NCBI GenBank assembly: GCA_045538735.1
Contig: JAZSRY010000073.1
Location: 1-21,749, forward strand
Origin: SIG459 sp045538735
GTDB taxonomy: Bacteria > Bacillota > Clostridia > Oscillospirales > Oscillospiraceae
Length of the DNA stretch: 21,749 nucleotides
Direction of reading: 5' to 3'
Part shown: one piece after another, positions 1 through 7,137 of the stretch
How positions within the stretch are numbered: position 1 is the stretch's first letter
Layout of the letters: each line of letters starts with the position of its first letter
The notes under the pieces: model-generated
The model's input: only the letters and a program-made list of their open reading frames with translations
What the model was told of the DNA's origin: nothing
Database searches by the model: none
Translations under genes and position numbers: made by a program

Positions 1-94
1 GAGGGCCGTCAGGGCTTCCTACAGCCAGCTGGAGCAGAGCTTTATGTCCGCCTGTGGCCGTCTGGGTGTTTTAAGAGAGGGCAGTGAGAAGTGA
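1..94 (+). CDS. rnpA: Ribonuclease P protein component, C-terminal end (partial)
   Basis: Frame 2 is open from the window edge to a TGA at 92-94 and reads RAVRASYSQLEQSF then about 17 more residues. The pattern 'RAxxASYxxLExSF...' followed by a short basic tail is typical of the C-terminus of clostridial RnpA, the protein subunit that helps the RNase P ribozyme bind pre-tRNA. The catalytic and RNR-motif regions lie outside the window, so the call rests mainly on position: rnpA is the usual gene directly before yidD and yidC. The stop codon overlaps the yidD start (TGATG), which suggests translational coupling. Confidence 0.72.
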   Translation, partial: RAVRASYSQLEQSFMSACGRLGVLREGSEK

Positions 95-312
95 TGAAGA
101 AGATCCTTATCGCACTGGTGAAGTTTTACCGCTCTCAGATATCCCCCCTTACCCCTCCCAGCTGCCGCTTCATCCCAACCTGTTCCCAGTATGCGCTTGA
201 GGCTCTGGAAAAATACGGAGCTTTGAAGGGAACATGGCTTACCATCAAGCGTCTTTCACGCTGCCATCCCTTTCATAGGGGAGAGCACGATTTTTACGAT
301 CCGGTACCCTGA
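94..312 (+). CDS. yidD: Membrane protein insertion efficiency factor YidD
   Basis: A 72-residue protein with the full YidD signature: an N-terminal amphipathic/hydrophobic stretch (KILIALVKFYRSQISPL), then PSCRFIPTCSQYALEAL near residues 23-39 and RLSRCHPFHRGEHDFYDPVP at the end. The three conserved cysteines (PSC, PTC, SRC) are present. YidD sits at the inner face of the membrane and helps YidC-dependent insertion; the biochemical role is only partly understood. The ATG at 94 is preferred over the GTG at 91 because it overlaps the rnpA stop and has a purine-rich site (agagaggg, 74-81) upstream. yidC follows after 36 nt, the normal Gram-positive order. Confidence 0.93.
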   Translation: MKKILIALVKFYRSQISPLTPPSCRFIPTCSQYALEALEKYGALKGTWLTIKRLSRCHPFHRGEHDFYDPVP

Positions 313-348
313 AACAGGTAACCGAGGAGATTTAGGAGTCATAATATT

Positions 349-1743
349 ATGATGGAAATTATAGCAAAGCCATTCGGCTGGCTGCTGCTTTGGCTTAACA
401 ACCTGGTTGGAAGCTATGGCATAGCTATTTTCCTGTTTGCCCTTCTGGTCAAGCTCATTATGCTTCCCTTCCAGCTCAAGAGCAAGAAGAGCATGATGCG
501 AATGTCCGGCCTTAATGAAAAGGTCAAGGAGCTTCAGAAGAAGCACGAGGGCAACCAGCAGAGACTCAATATAGAGATCAATAAGCTCTATAAGGAGAAC
601 AAGGTCAATCCTATGTCCGGCTGCATCTGGACTCTGATTCCCTTCCCCATACTTATTGCCCTCTATAGAGCTATCCGTGAGCCTCTTACCGTTATGATGG
701 GCGTCCCCAAGGAACTGCTTGCCGAAGGCGGCAGTATCCTTGCAAAGCTCAACGAGATGGGCTTCACCTCCAAGATGAATGCTGCTTACATTCAGCTGGA
801 TCAGTCCCGCTTCATCTCCGCCAACTTTGACCAGTTTGCCGGTCTTTCCGACAAGCTCCAGAGCATCAACTACAACTTCCTGGGACTCAACCTGGGCGAC
901 ATGCCCCAGTGGAACTTCTTCTCCAAGTGCGATTGGTCCGATGTTTCCAGCTGGCTGCCCGCTCTGGGTCTGTTCCTCATCCCCATCATTTCCGCACTCT
1001 TCAGCTGGCTGAGCATGAAGCTGAGCCAGAAGCTGAGCCCCACCCCTGCAGCAAGCGGCAACCAGGCAGCAGGCAACATGAAGGCAATGAATCTTATGAT
1101 GCCTCTCATGAGCCTTTATATCTGCTTCATCATGCCCGCAGCTCTGGGTATCTACTGGATTTACCAGTCCGTTCTGGGCATTGTGCAGGAACTGATTTTC
1201 AACAAGCATTTTGGCAAGCTCATGGCTAAGGAGAAGGCCGAGCGCGAAGCCGCCGACCGCATCCGCGCCGCTGAGATCGAGCGCAAGCGCCAGGAGACCG
1301 AGCGTCTCAAGGCTGAGGGCGCAACCATTGCCAACACCAACACCAGCAAGAAAAAGATTCAGGCCCGTCAGAAGGCTGAGATGGACGAAATCAAGGCTGC
1401 CGCTATCCGTGAGGAGAAGGCTGCCCGCCGTGCCAGACTCGGCATCGAAGAAGAGGAAACTCCCGCTTCTCAGGTAGGCAACCGCCGCTATGCACGCGGC
1501 AGAGCTTATGTCGCTGACCGCTTCACCAATCCCGAAGGCGCAGCAGAGGCCACCGAAAAGGCCGCTGCCGAATCCGAAGGCTATGTAGCTCCCGAGGAGG
1601 AGACCGAAACCGCCGCAGTTGAGACCGAAGTCACTGAAGTCGCCGAAGTCGAGACTGTTGAGGAAGAAGTTGCCGCCGTTGAGGAAGAAGAGGCAGAGGA
1701 AGTTTTCTTTGAGGAAGAGGATTCCGACGAGACCGGCAATTAA
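349..1743 (+). CDS. yidC: Membrane protein insertase YidC/Oxa1 family, with long charged C-terminal tail
   Basis: A 464-residue insertase that places membrane proteins in the lipid bilayer, alone or with SecYEG. The first core segment (about residues 22-40, IAIFLFALLVKLIMLP) is followed by a charged cytoplasmic helical hairpin (LKSKKSMMRMSG, then KVKELQKKHEG), the hallmark KVNPMSGCIWTLIPFPILIALYRAI, a long external loop of about 85 residues, and further membrane segments near 200-222 and 245-285. No lipobox signal peptide is seen, unlike Bacillus SpoIIIJ. The groove position that is usually Arg appears as Lys35. After residue 290 comes a K/R/E-rich, probably coiled-coil region, then from about 395 a Glu-rich low-complexity tail; the family usually stops earlier. 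Ribosome binding site aggag at 334-338. An adjacent second ATG at 352 is also possible. Confidence 0.95.
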   Translation: MMEIIAKPFGWLLLWLNNLVGSYGIAIFLFALLVKLIMLPFQLKSKKSMMRMSGLNEKVKELQKKHEGNQQRLNIEINKLYKENKVNPMSGCIWTLIPFPILIALYRAIREPLTVMMGVPKELLAEGGSILAKLNEMGFTSKMNAAYIQLDQSRFISANFDQFAGLSDKLQSINYNFLGLNLGDMPQWNFFSKCDWSDVSSWLPALGLFLIPIISALFSWLSMKLSQKLSPTPAASGNQAAGNMKAMNLMMPLMSLYICFIMPAALGIYWIYQSVLGIVQELIFNKHFGKLMAKEKAEREAADRIRAAEIERKRQETERLKAEGATIANTNTSKKKIQARQKAEMDEIKAAAIREEKAARRARLGIEEEETPASQVGNRRYARGRAYVADRFTNPEGAAEATEKAAAESEGYVAPEEETETAAVETEVTEVAEVETVEEEVAAVEEEEAEEVFFEEEDSDETGN

Positions 1744-1761
1744 TTGAAGAGGATTAACCAA

Positions 1762-2433
1762 ATGACAAAATTCATAGAAGTAACCGGCAAGACCGAAGAA
1801 GAAGCAATCGCTTCCGCTCTGGCACAGCTGGATATGAGCCGCGACGATGTCTCTGTTGAGATTCTTGAGCGTGCAAAGTCCGGTTTTCTTGGCATCGGTG
1901 CAAACCCCGCTCTTGTCCGCGTCAGCTACGAGGTAGTTGACACCCAGCGCGACAAGGTGGAGCGCTACCTCCGCGGACTTCTGGACTACATGGGTGTTGA
2001 TGCTCAGATCGAGATCACCGAGCGCGAAAACGGCGGTCTCACCGCCAACCTCAGCGGCGGCGGCATGGGCGCCGTCATCGGCCGCAGAGGCGAAACTCTG
2101 GACGCTATCCAGCACCTTGTGAACTACAGCGTTAACCGCGGAAACGATAAGCGTATGCACATCAGTGTTGACGCCGAGAACTACCGCAGCAAGAGAGAGG
2201 AATCCCTTGTCCATCTTGCTGAGAAGATGGCCGCCAAGGCTGTCAAGTATAAGAGAAGCATGGCTCTTGAGCCCATGAATTCCTATGAGCGCCACGTTAT
2301 CCACACTGCTCTGCAGGATTACGAAGGTGTTTCCACCTCTTCCACCGGCACCGAACCCAACCGCCGCGTGGTGGTTTCCTACGAAAAGCCCGAAACCCAC
2401 AGCTCCAAGCCTGTGAGCCGCGAGTGGGCATAA
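1762..2433 (+). CDS. khpB: RNA-binding protein KhpB (Jag/EloR), Jag_N-KH-R3H
   Basis: A 223-residue protein with three domains. Jag_N (residues 1-52) contains MTKFIEVTGKTEEEAIASAL and the KSGFLGIGANPA turn. The KH domain (about 65-140) carries the GxxG loop as VIGRRGETLDAIQHLVN (105-121). The R3H domain (about 145-210) has RHVIH, matching RxxxH at 177-181. KhpB forms a complex with KhpA and binds many RNAs; in streptococci it links to cell elongation. The frame is open from a TTG directly after the yidC stop, but the ATG at 1762 gives the canonical Jag_N start and is preceded by gaagagga (1746-1753). It follows yidC by 18 nt, so one transcript with rnpA-yidD-yidC is likely. Confidence 0.93.
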   Translation: MTKFIEVTGKTEEEAIASALAQLDMSRDDVSVEILERAKSGFLGIGANPALVRVSYEVVDTQRDKVERYLRGLLDYMGVDAQIEITERENGGLTANLSGGGMGAVIGRRGETLDAIQHLVNYSVNRGNDKRMHISVDAENYRSKREESLVHLAEKMAAKAVKYKRSMALEPMNSYERHVIHTALQDYEGVSTSSTGTEPNRRVVVSYEKPETHSSKPVSREWA

Positions 2434-2456
2434 AAAGAAACACGGAGGATTTAGCT

Positions 2457-2684
2457 ATGGTATACGAGAGACTTCGCGCCATTCTTGCCGACCAGCTCGG
2501 CATAGCAATCGATGATATCAATATGGATACCCACATCATCAATGATCTGGGTGCCGACTCCCTTGACCTTGTTGAGCTGATCATGGCTCTCGAGGATGAG
2601 TTTGATCTGGTTGTCACCGATGAAGCCGCAAGAGAGCTCTACACCGTTCGCGAAATAAGCGAATTCATTGAAAAGCTTATCTGA
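2457..2684 (+). CDS. acpP: Acyl carrier protein
   Basis: A 75-residue acidic protein with the phosphopantetheine attachment motif GADSLDLVEL; the modified serine is Ser35. The four-helix pattern and length (family 75-80) match the housekeeping ACP of type II fatty acid synthesis. The start is the ATG at 2457, preceded by cggagga at 2443-2449; upstream in-frame codons belong to the intercistronic region and to khpB in another frame. It follows khpB by 23 nt and is the last gene of the rnpA-yidD-yidC-khpB block before a strong terminator. acpP is more often found with fabD/fabG/fabF or near rnc, so its place here is somewhat unusual, and mnmE, the common next gene in this neighbourhood, is absent. 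Confidence 0.95.
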   Translation: MVYERLRAILADQLGIAIDDINMDTHIINDLGADSLDLVELIMALEDEFDLVVTDEAARELYTVREISEFIEKLI

Positions 2685-2695
2685 TCAATCAAATT

Positions 2696-2732
2696 AAAAA
2701 AAGCAGCGTACCGCAAGGTACGCTGCTTTTTT
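2696..2732. terminator. Bidirectional intrinsic terminator between acpP and ricT
   Basis: A perfect stem AAGCAGCGTACC / GGTACGCTGCTT with a GCAA tetraloop is flanked by an A-run on the left and a T-run on the right, so it works as a rho-independent terminator in both directions. It ends acpP transcription on the plus strand and, on the minus strand, lies directly after ricT; its right-hand T-run touches the ricT stop codon. Confidence 0.95.
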
Positions 2733-4089
2733 ATTCGCCCTTGGGGGCTGCGCCGCCGGGAGCCTTTCCTTTGGGCTTGCCGCGGTAGCGATGGTAGTTG
2801 TTTTTCTTCTTGGGAGCGGAGGCTGCGCTCTTCTCTCCGCCGCTCTGGGGAGCTTTGGAAGACTGAGGAGCGGGAGCCTTGCTCTGGGGAGCTTTTTTCT
2901 GCTCGGGATGCTTGTTCTGGGCAGTTTTTGCCTCGCCGCCGGACTGGGGCGCTTTGGGCTTGGAGGGACCGCGCTTGCGGTGGTGAGAAGTTTTTTTCTT
3001 CTGCTGAGGAGCCTCGCCCTCTGCCTTGCCGTTTTGGGGAGCTTCGGCATTTTCCTTTTTTACCTGCTCTGCGGGAGCTTTTCCCTGAGTGGGCTTTTTG
3101 CCGCGGCTGCGGTTTTTAGAGCGCTTTTTATGACTTGCTTCCTTTGCCGCAGCGTTCTCTTCGGCGGGAGCTTCCTCGGCAACTTCGACGGGAGCGCTCC
3201 ACACGGGAACGAACTCTTCCTCTTTCTCCTTGGGTTTGATTACAAGGATATCGGGAAGAGGCTCACCGGGCTTGGGTCTTCCGCCGGGAATGGCGGCAAC
3301 CTCGTCAGCATCAAAGCCCTTGGGGGCATCGTCGTCTCCGTCAAGCTTGACCTTAACCTTCTGGCGAAGGAGGTTCACCTGGCAAACATTGCCGTAGCCG
3401 CAGGGAGTCTGGACAAAGGCGCCGGTTTTGGGAACGGACTTAACAAGCTCCTCATAGGCTTCCTGCTCATAGCGCAGGCAGCACATGAGTCTGCCGCAGG
3501 AGCCGGAAATCTTTGCGGGGTTGAGGGAGAGAGACTGGGTCTTTGCCATCTTGGTGGAAACGGGCTCAAAGTCCTCAAGGAAGCTGTGGCAGCAGAAGGG
3601 TCTGCCGCAGATGCCAAGTCCACCCAGCATTTTTGCCTCATCGCGGACACCGATCTGTCTCAGCTCAATGCGGGCGCGGAAGATGCTTGCAAGGTCCTTT
3701 ACCAGCTCGCGGAAGTCCACGCGTCCGTCGCTGATAAAGAAGAACAGTATTTTGTTGCCCTCGAAGTTGCATTCAACATCAACAAGCTTCATATCGAGAC
3801 CGTGGGCTGCGATTTTTTCCTCGCAAATGCCGAAAGCCTCTTTTTCTCTCTCCTTGCAGAGGGCTGCAACGCGGAGGTCGTCGGCAGTTGCAACTCTTAT
3901 AACAGGGCGAAGGGGAGGAACGATGCGGTCATCGTTGACGGCATGGGGACCCTGAACGCATTCGGCAAGCTCGAGACCCTTGCTGGTTTCCACCACAAGC
4001 TGCTGACCGCTCTGGCATTCAATGCCGTTGGGGTCAAAGAAATAGGTCTTGCCGCGACCTTTGAATTTTACACTAACAACATCAATCAA
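2731..4089 (-). CDS. ricT: RicT (YaaT), PSP1-domain regulatory iron-sulfur protein, with repeated basic tail
   Basis: A 452-residue protein. Residues 1-270 match the PSP1/YaaT family: VSVKFKGRGKTYFFDP at the start, RIELRQIGVRDEAKMLGGLG (139-158), then the cysteine motifs CGRPFCC (161-167) and SCGRLMCCLRYE (197-208). In Bacillus subtilis RicT acts with RicA and RicF in an Fe-S complex that supports RNase Y mRNA maturation, MiaB tRNA modification, sporulation and competence; the cysteines correspond to cluster ligands there. From about residue 290 the tail is Lys/Pro/Ala/Gln-rich with three similar basic units (see findings). The start is TTG: there is no in-frame ATG nearby, and tgaggaaaa sits 6-14 nt upstream, overlapping the holB stop. 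The order holB-ricT is conserved in Firmicutes. Confidence 0.92.
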   Translation of the reverse strand: MIDVVSVKFKGRGKTYFFDPNGIECQSGQQLVVETSKGLELAECVQGPHAVNDDRIVPPLRPVIRVATADDLRVAALCKEREKEAFGICEEKIAAHGLDMKLVDVECNFEGNKILFFFISDGRVDFRELVKDLASIFRARIELRQIGVRDEAKMLGGLGICGRPFCCHSFLEDFEPVSTKMAKTQSLSLNPAKISGSCGRLMCCLRYEQEAYEELVKSVPKTGAFVQTPCGYGNVCQVNLLRQKVKVKLDGDDDAPKGFDADEVAAIPGGRPKPGEPLPDILVIKPKEKEEEFVPVWSAPVEVAEEAPAEENAAAKEASHKKRSKNRSRGKKPTQGKAPAEQVKKENAEAPQNGKAEGEAPQQKKKTSHHRKRGPSKPKAPQSGGEAKTAQNKHPEQKKAPQSKAPAPQSSKAPQSGGEKSAASAPKKKNNYHRYRGKPKGKAPGGAAPKGE

Positions 4090-4102
4090 TGTATTTTCCT
4101 CA
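4090..4102 (-). promoter_or_regulatory. Ribosome binding site that sets the TTG start of ricT
   Basis: On the minus strand the sequence TGAGGAAAATACA leads into TTG at 4089. The TGA is the holB stop and the AGGA is the ribosome binding site, so termination of holB and initiation of ricT are probably coupled. Confidence 0.7.
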
Positions 4103-4882
4103 TTTCGATTCGATTGAGCAGACGCTGAGCATGCCGAAAAGCTGCTTGCTGCTCACATTGAAGCGCAGATATTCCTGCGCCTTTCTCATAAGCGCCACGA
4201 GGCGCATAAGCTCCTTGCGGCTCAATCCTGCAGCAGGCAGTCTTCCGCAGAGCATATCCGTCAGCAATGCGGTGGCAGCCTTTGTAAATTCTGTGGAATC
4301 GGCAACGCTCATCTCTCCCTGCTCTGTGGCAAAACGGAGGAGAGCGAGGGCATCGCCTTTAGCAAGAATTGCAAGATATTTTTCGGCTTTTTCCCTTGCC
4401 TCGGGGCTGATGCCTTCTTCTTCACCGTTGAGGTTTATGCTTACGCAGCGGGACCGGACGGTTTCAAGAAGCAGGTTGGGATTATCCGTTATAAGGATGA
4501 AAGCGTCAAAATAGGGGGGCTCTTCAAGAATTTTCAGAAGAACACCCTGAGAGTTGGGGGCAATTGCTCCCGCATCACGGATTATATAGACTTTTTTATC
4601 CGCCTCGTTGGGCATAATATAGGCGGTGGAGAGGGTGGCGCGGAGAAGCTCAATGGGAATTTCCTTCTTCATCCTGCCCTTGTCATCCAAAGGACGGGTA
4701 AGCACCGTCACGTCGGGATGAATGCCGCGGAGGCTCTTTTTGCAGTGGCGGCAAGTTCCGCAGGGACGCTTATTCCCGCTCTCGCAGAGAATTGCGGCTG
4801 CAAGCTCCTTGGCCTTTGCAAAGCCCTCCTCAGGTTTCGCGGAGATGATATAAGCGTGGGACAGGTTTTTGCCAAAGTCCAT
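4100..4882 (-). CDS. holB: DNA polymerase III delta' subunit (clamp loader)
   Basis: A 260-residue clamp-loader subunit; delta' opens or stabilises the sliding-clamp loader complex with delta and tau/gamma. It starts MDFGKNLSHAYIISAKPEEG. The zinc module is seen as CESGNKRPCGTCRHC (C-x8-C-x2-C-x2-C, roughly residues 33-47). The AAA+ region includes KKVYIIRDAGAIAPNSQGVLLKILEEPP, the typical delta' 'ANALLKxLEEPP' element with N-S-Q-G in place of N-A-L, and the SRC motif in ETVRSRCVSI. The family is usually about 300-330 residues, so the C-terminal oligomerisation domain is short. The start at 4882 is chosen because gggagg precedes it by about 9 nt; an ATG 18 nt upstream would lie on that site itself. 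It leads the holB-ricT transcript. Confidence 0.9.
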   Translation of the reverse strand: MDFGKNLSHAYIISAKPEEGFAKAKELAAAILCESGNKRPCGTCRHCKKSLRGIHPDVTVLTRPLDDKGRMKKEIPIELLRATLSTAYIMPNEADKKVYIIRDAGAIAPNSQGVLLKILEEPPYFDAFILITDNPNLLLETVRSRCVSINLNGEEEGISPEAREKAEKYLAILAKGDALALLRFATEQGEMSVADSTEFTKAATALLTDMLCGRLPAAGLSRKELMRLVALMRKAQEYLRFNVSSKQLFGMLSVCSIESK

Positions 4883-4916
4883 ATAGCCATACCTCCCCAT
4901 TAAAATCTATCTATAT

Positions 4917-4945
4917 ATTTTACATTTATTGCGATAGATAGTCAA
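4917..4945 (-). promoter_or_regulatory. Sigma-A-type promoter for holB-ricT
   Basis: Read on the minus strand: TTGACT, 17-nt spacer, TAAAAT. The predicted transcription start lies near 4910, giving a leader of about 28 nt before the holB ATG. The spacing is ideal and both hexamers are one substitution from consensus. Confidence 0.8.
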
Positions 4946-4978
4946 GGCAATTCAAATATTTCTCCATTCTCCCTTCCA

Positions 4979-5007
4979 TTGACTTTTGCGCCTTTTTGTC
5001 GTAAAAT
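4979..5007 (+). promoter_or_regulatory. Sigma-A-type promoter for mnmG-mnmA
   Basis: TTGACT at 4979-4984, 17-nt spacer, TAAAAT at 5002-5007. The predicted start is near 5014, about 38 nt before the ATG at 5052. It supports initiation upstream of the extra N-terminal domain rather than at an internal mnmG start. Confidence 0.82.
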
Positions 5008-5051
5008 ACTTCGCATAAACGAAATATTACCGTTATCAAAGGGGTAAAATC

Positions 5052-7130
5052 ATGATAAAAGGTTATATAAGCGTAAAAGAGGCGGCGCAAAATTGGGGTG
5101 TAACCACCCGCAGAGTGCAATATTACTGCGCCAACGGTTATATTGAGGGCGTCATCCGCTTCGGAAGAAGCTTTGCCATTCCCGAGTCTGCGGAAAAGCC
5201 CGCCGACGGAAGACGCGCCGCGGAAGATGCAGTAAAAACTCATCTTCCCGGGGGCGTGCCCATATATGAGGCGGGAGACTGCGCCGTTGCGGTTATAGGC
5301 GCAGGCCACGCGGGCATAGAGGCCGCCCTTGCCTGCGCAAGACTTGGCTTGGATACCGTGATTTTCACCATCAATCTGGATGCCATAGGCAATATGCCCT
5401 GCAACCCTGCCATAGGCGGCACGGGCAAGGGCCATCTTGTTCGCGAGATTGATGCCCTCGGCGGCGAGATGGCGAAGGCTGCGGACAAGGCCGCCATTCA
5501 GTACAGAATGCTCAACCGAGGCAAGGGTCCCGCTGTCCACTCCCTCCGTGCCCAGTGCGACAGAAGAAAGTATCAGGAGATAATGAAGCATACTCTTGAG
5601 AGGCAGGAAAATCTCCGGATCAAGCAGGCGGAGATAGTTGAGATTGAAGCCTCCGGGGGCGCCGTGGCAAGCGTTATCACCGCGACGGGCGCTCGTTTCC
5701 GCTGCAAGGCGGCAATCATCGCCAGCGGCACTTATCTCCGCGCACAGACCATAGTGGGCGAGGTTATCCAGTCCTCGGGTCCCGATGGGCTGGCCGCCGC
5801 GAACAGACTCAGCGATTGCCTTAGCTTGCTCGGTCTGCCTCTGCGCCGTTTCAAGACCGGCACTCCTCCCAGAGTGAATGAGCGCAGCGTGGATTTCTCC
5901 AAAATGGAAATTCAGCCCGGCGATGAGGTGATAGAGCCCTTCTCCTTTGAAAGCGACAGCTCCACTCTTTGCAACAGCAAGGTCTGCTACCTTACCTATA
6001 CCAACGCGGATACCCACGACACCATAAAGGCAAATCTGGACAGAAGCCCCATTTATTCGGGAGTTATCGAGGGTGTAGGCCCCCGATACTGCCCCAGCAT
6101 AGAGACAAAGGTTATGACCTTCCCCGATAAGCCCCGCCATCAGCTTTTTGTTGAGCCTATGGGTCAGGAAACTATGGAGCTTTATATTCAGGGCTTTTCC
6201 TCCTCCATGCCCGAGGAAGTTCAGCTTCGTATGATGCGCTCCATCCCCGGCCTTGAAAATGCGGAGATGATGCGCTGCGCCTATGCCATTGAGTATGACT
6301 GCATAGACCCTACGGAGCTTTATCCCACTTTGGAAACAAAGGCTGTCAGCGGTCTTTACGGCGCGGGACAGTTCAACGGCTCTTCGGGCTATGAGGAGGC
6401 CGCCGCTCAGGGTCTTGTGGCAGGAGTCAACGCTGCCATGAAAATTCTGGGCAAAGAGAGCATGGTGCTGCAGCGCAGCGACGGCTACATAGGCACCCTC
6501 ATCGATGACCTTGTCACCAAGGGTACCGATGAGCCCTACAGAATGATGACCTCCCGCACGGAATACCGCCTGCTGCTGCGTCAGGACAACGCGGACTTCC
6601 GCCTTTGCCACATCGGCAACCGTGTGGGTCTTGTCAGCGATGAGCGACTTGCCGCAGTAAAGGAAAAGTATGCTCTTGTGGACAGAGAGATTCGCCGCCT
6701 TGAGCATACGGGTCTTGCCCCCTCCGCGGAACTCAATAGCTATCTGGAAGGCTGCGGCACCGCTGCTGTTGTAAACGGCTCCTCCCTTGCCGACCTTATC
6801 CGCAGACCTCAGATAAACTACGCAGGTCTTGCCCCCTTTGACAAGGAAAGACCCGCCCTCCCCAAAGCGGTTTGGGAGCAGGCGGAGATACGCATAAAGT
6901 ATGAAGGCTATATACGCCGCCAGATGAAGCAGGTTGAGGAGTTTTCCCGCCTTGAGAAAAAGCTTCTGCCCGAGGGACTGGATTATTCCGAAATAACGGG
7001 TCTGCGCATTGAGGCAAGGGAAAAGCTTGGGCGCATACAGCCCCGCAGCTTCGGTCAGGCAAGCCGCATTTCGGGAGTCTCTCCCGCCGATATTGCCGCG
7101 CTGATGGTGTGGCTGGAAAACAGAAAGTGA
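5052..7130 (+). CDS. mnmG: tRNA uridine-5-carboxymethylaminomethyl synthesis enzyme MnmG with N-terminal helix-turn-helix domain
   Basis: A 692-residue FAD enzyme. With MnmE it installs the aminomethyl/carboxymethylaminomethyl group on C5 of wobble U34 in several tRNAs. Residues 71-692 are a complete MnmG: YEAG then the FAD loop GAGHAGIEAA (83-92), NMPCNPAIGGTGKGHLVREID, LNRGKGPAVHSLRAQ, RFKTGTPPRV, GPRYCPSIETKV, then NGSSGYEEAAAQG, and at the C-terminus ASRISGVSPADIAALMVWLE. The family is about 620-630 residues. The extra residues 1-55 read as a small helix-turn-helix (ISVKEAAQNWGVTTRRVQYY, then RFGRSFAIP), like stand-alone MerR/excisionase-type DNA-binding proteins of Clostridia. The ATG at 5052 has aaagggg about 8 nt upstream. 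A GTG at 5256 falls where a normal MnmG would begin but lacks a good ribosome binding site. mnmA follows by 7 nt. Confidence 0.93.
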   Translation: MIKGYISVKEAAQNWGVTTRRVQYYCANGYIEGVIRFGRSFAIPESAEKPADGRRAAEDAVKTHLPGGVPIYEAGDCAVAVIGAGHAGIEAALACARLGLDTVIFTINLDAIGNMPCNPAIGGTGKGHLVREIDALGGEMAKAADKAAIQYRMLNRGKGPAVHSLRAQCDRRKYQEIMKHTLERQENLRIKQAEIVEIEASGGAVASVITATGARFRCKAAIIASGTYLRAQTIVGEVIQSSGPDGLAAANRLSDCLSLLGLPLRRFKTGTPPRVNERSVDFSKMEIQPGDEVIEPFSFESDSSTLCNSKVCYLTYTNADTHDTIKANLDRSPIYSGVIEGVGPRYCPSIETKVMTFPDKPRHQLFVEPMGQETMELYIQGFSSSMPEEVQLRMMRSIPGLENAEMMRCAYAIEYDCIDPTELYPTLETKAVSGLYGAGQFNGSSGYEEAAAQGLVAGVNAAMKILGKESMVLQRSDGYIGTLIDDLVTKGTDEPYRMMTSRTEYRLLLRQDNADFRLCHIGNRVGLVSDERLAAVKEKYALVDREIRRLEHTGLAPSAELNSYLEGCGTAAVVNGSSLADLIRRPQINYAGLAPFDKERPALPKAVWEQAEIRIKYEGYIRRQMKQVEEFSRLEKKLLPEGLDYSEITGLRIEAREKLGRIQPRSFGQASRISGVSPADIAALMVWLENRK

Positions 7131-7137
7131 GGCAAAA

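Noticed and set aside
256..2400. A 714-codon open frame on the minus strand, antisense to yidC and khpB
   Set aside because: It mirrors the strong third-position bias of yidC-khpB, has low-complexity composition, no family features and no fitting ribosome binding site.
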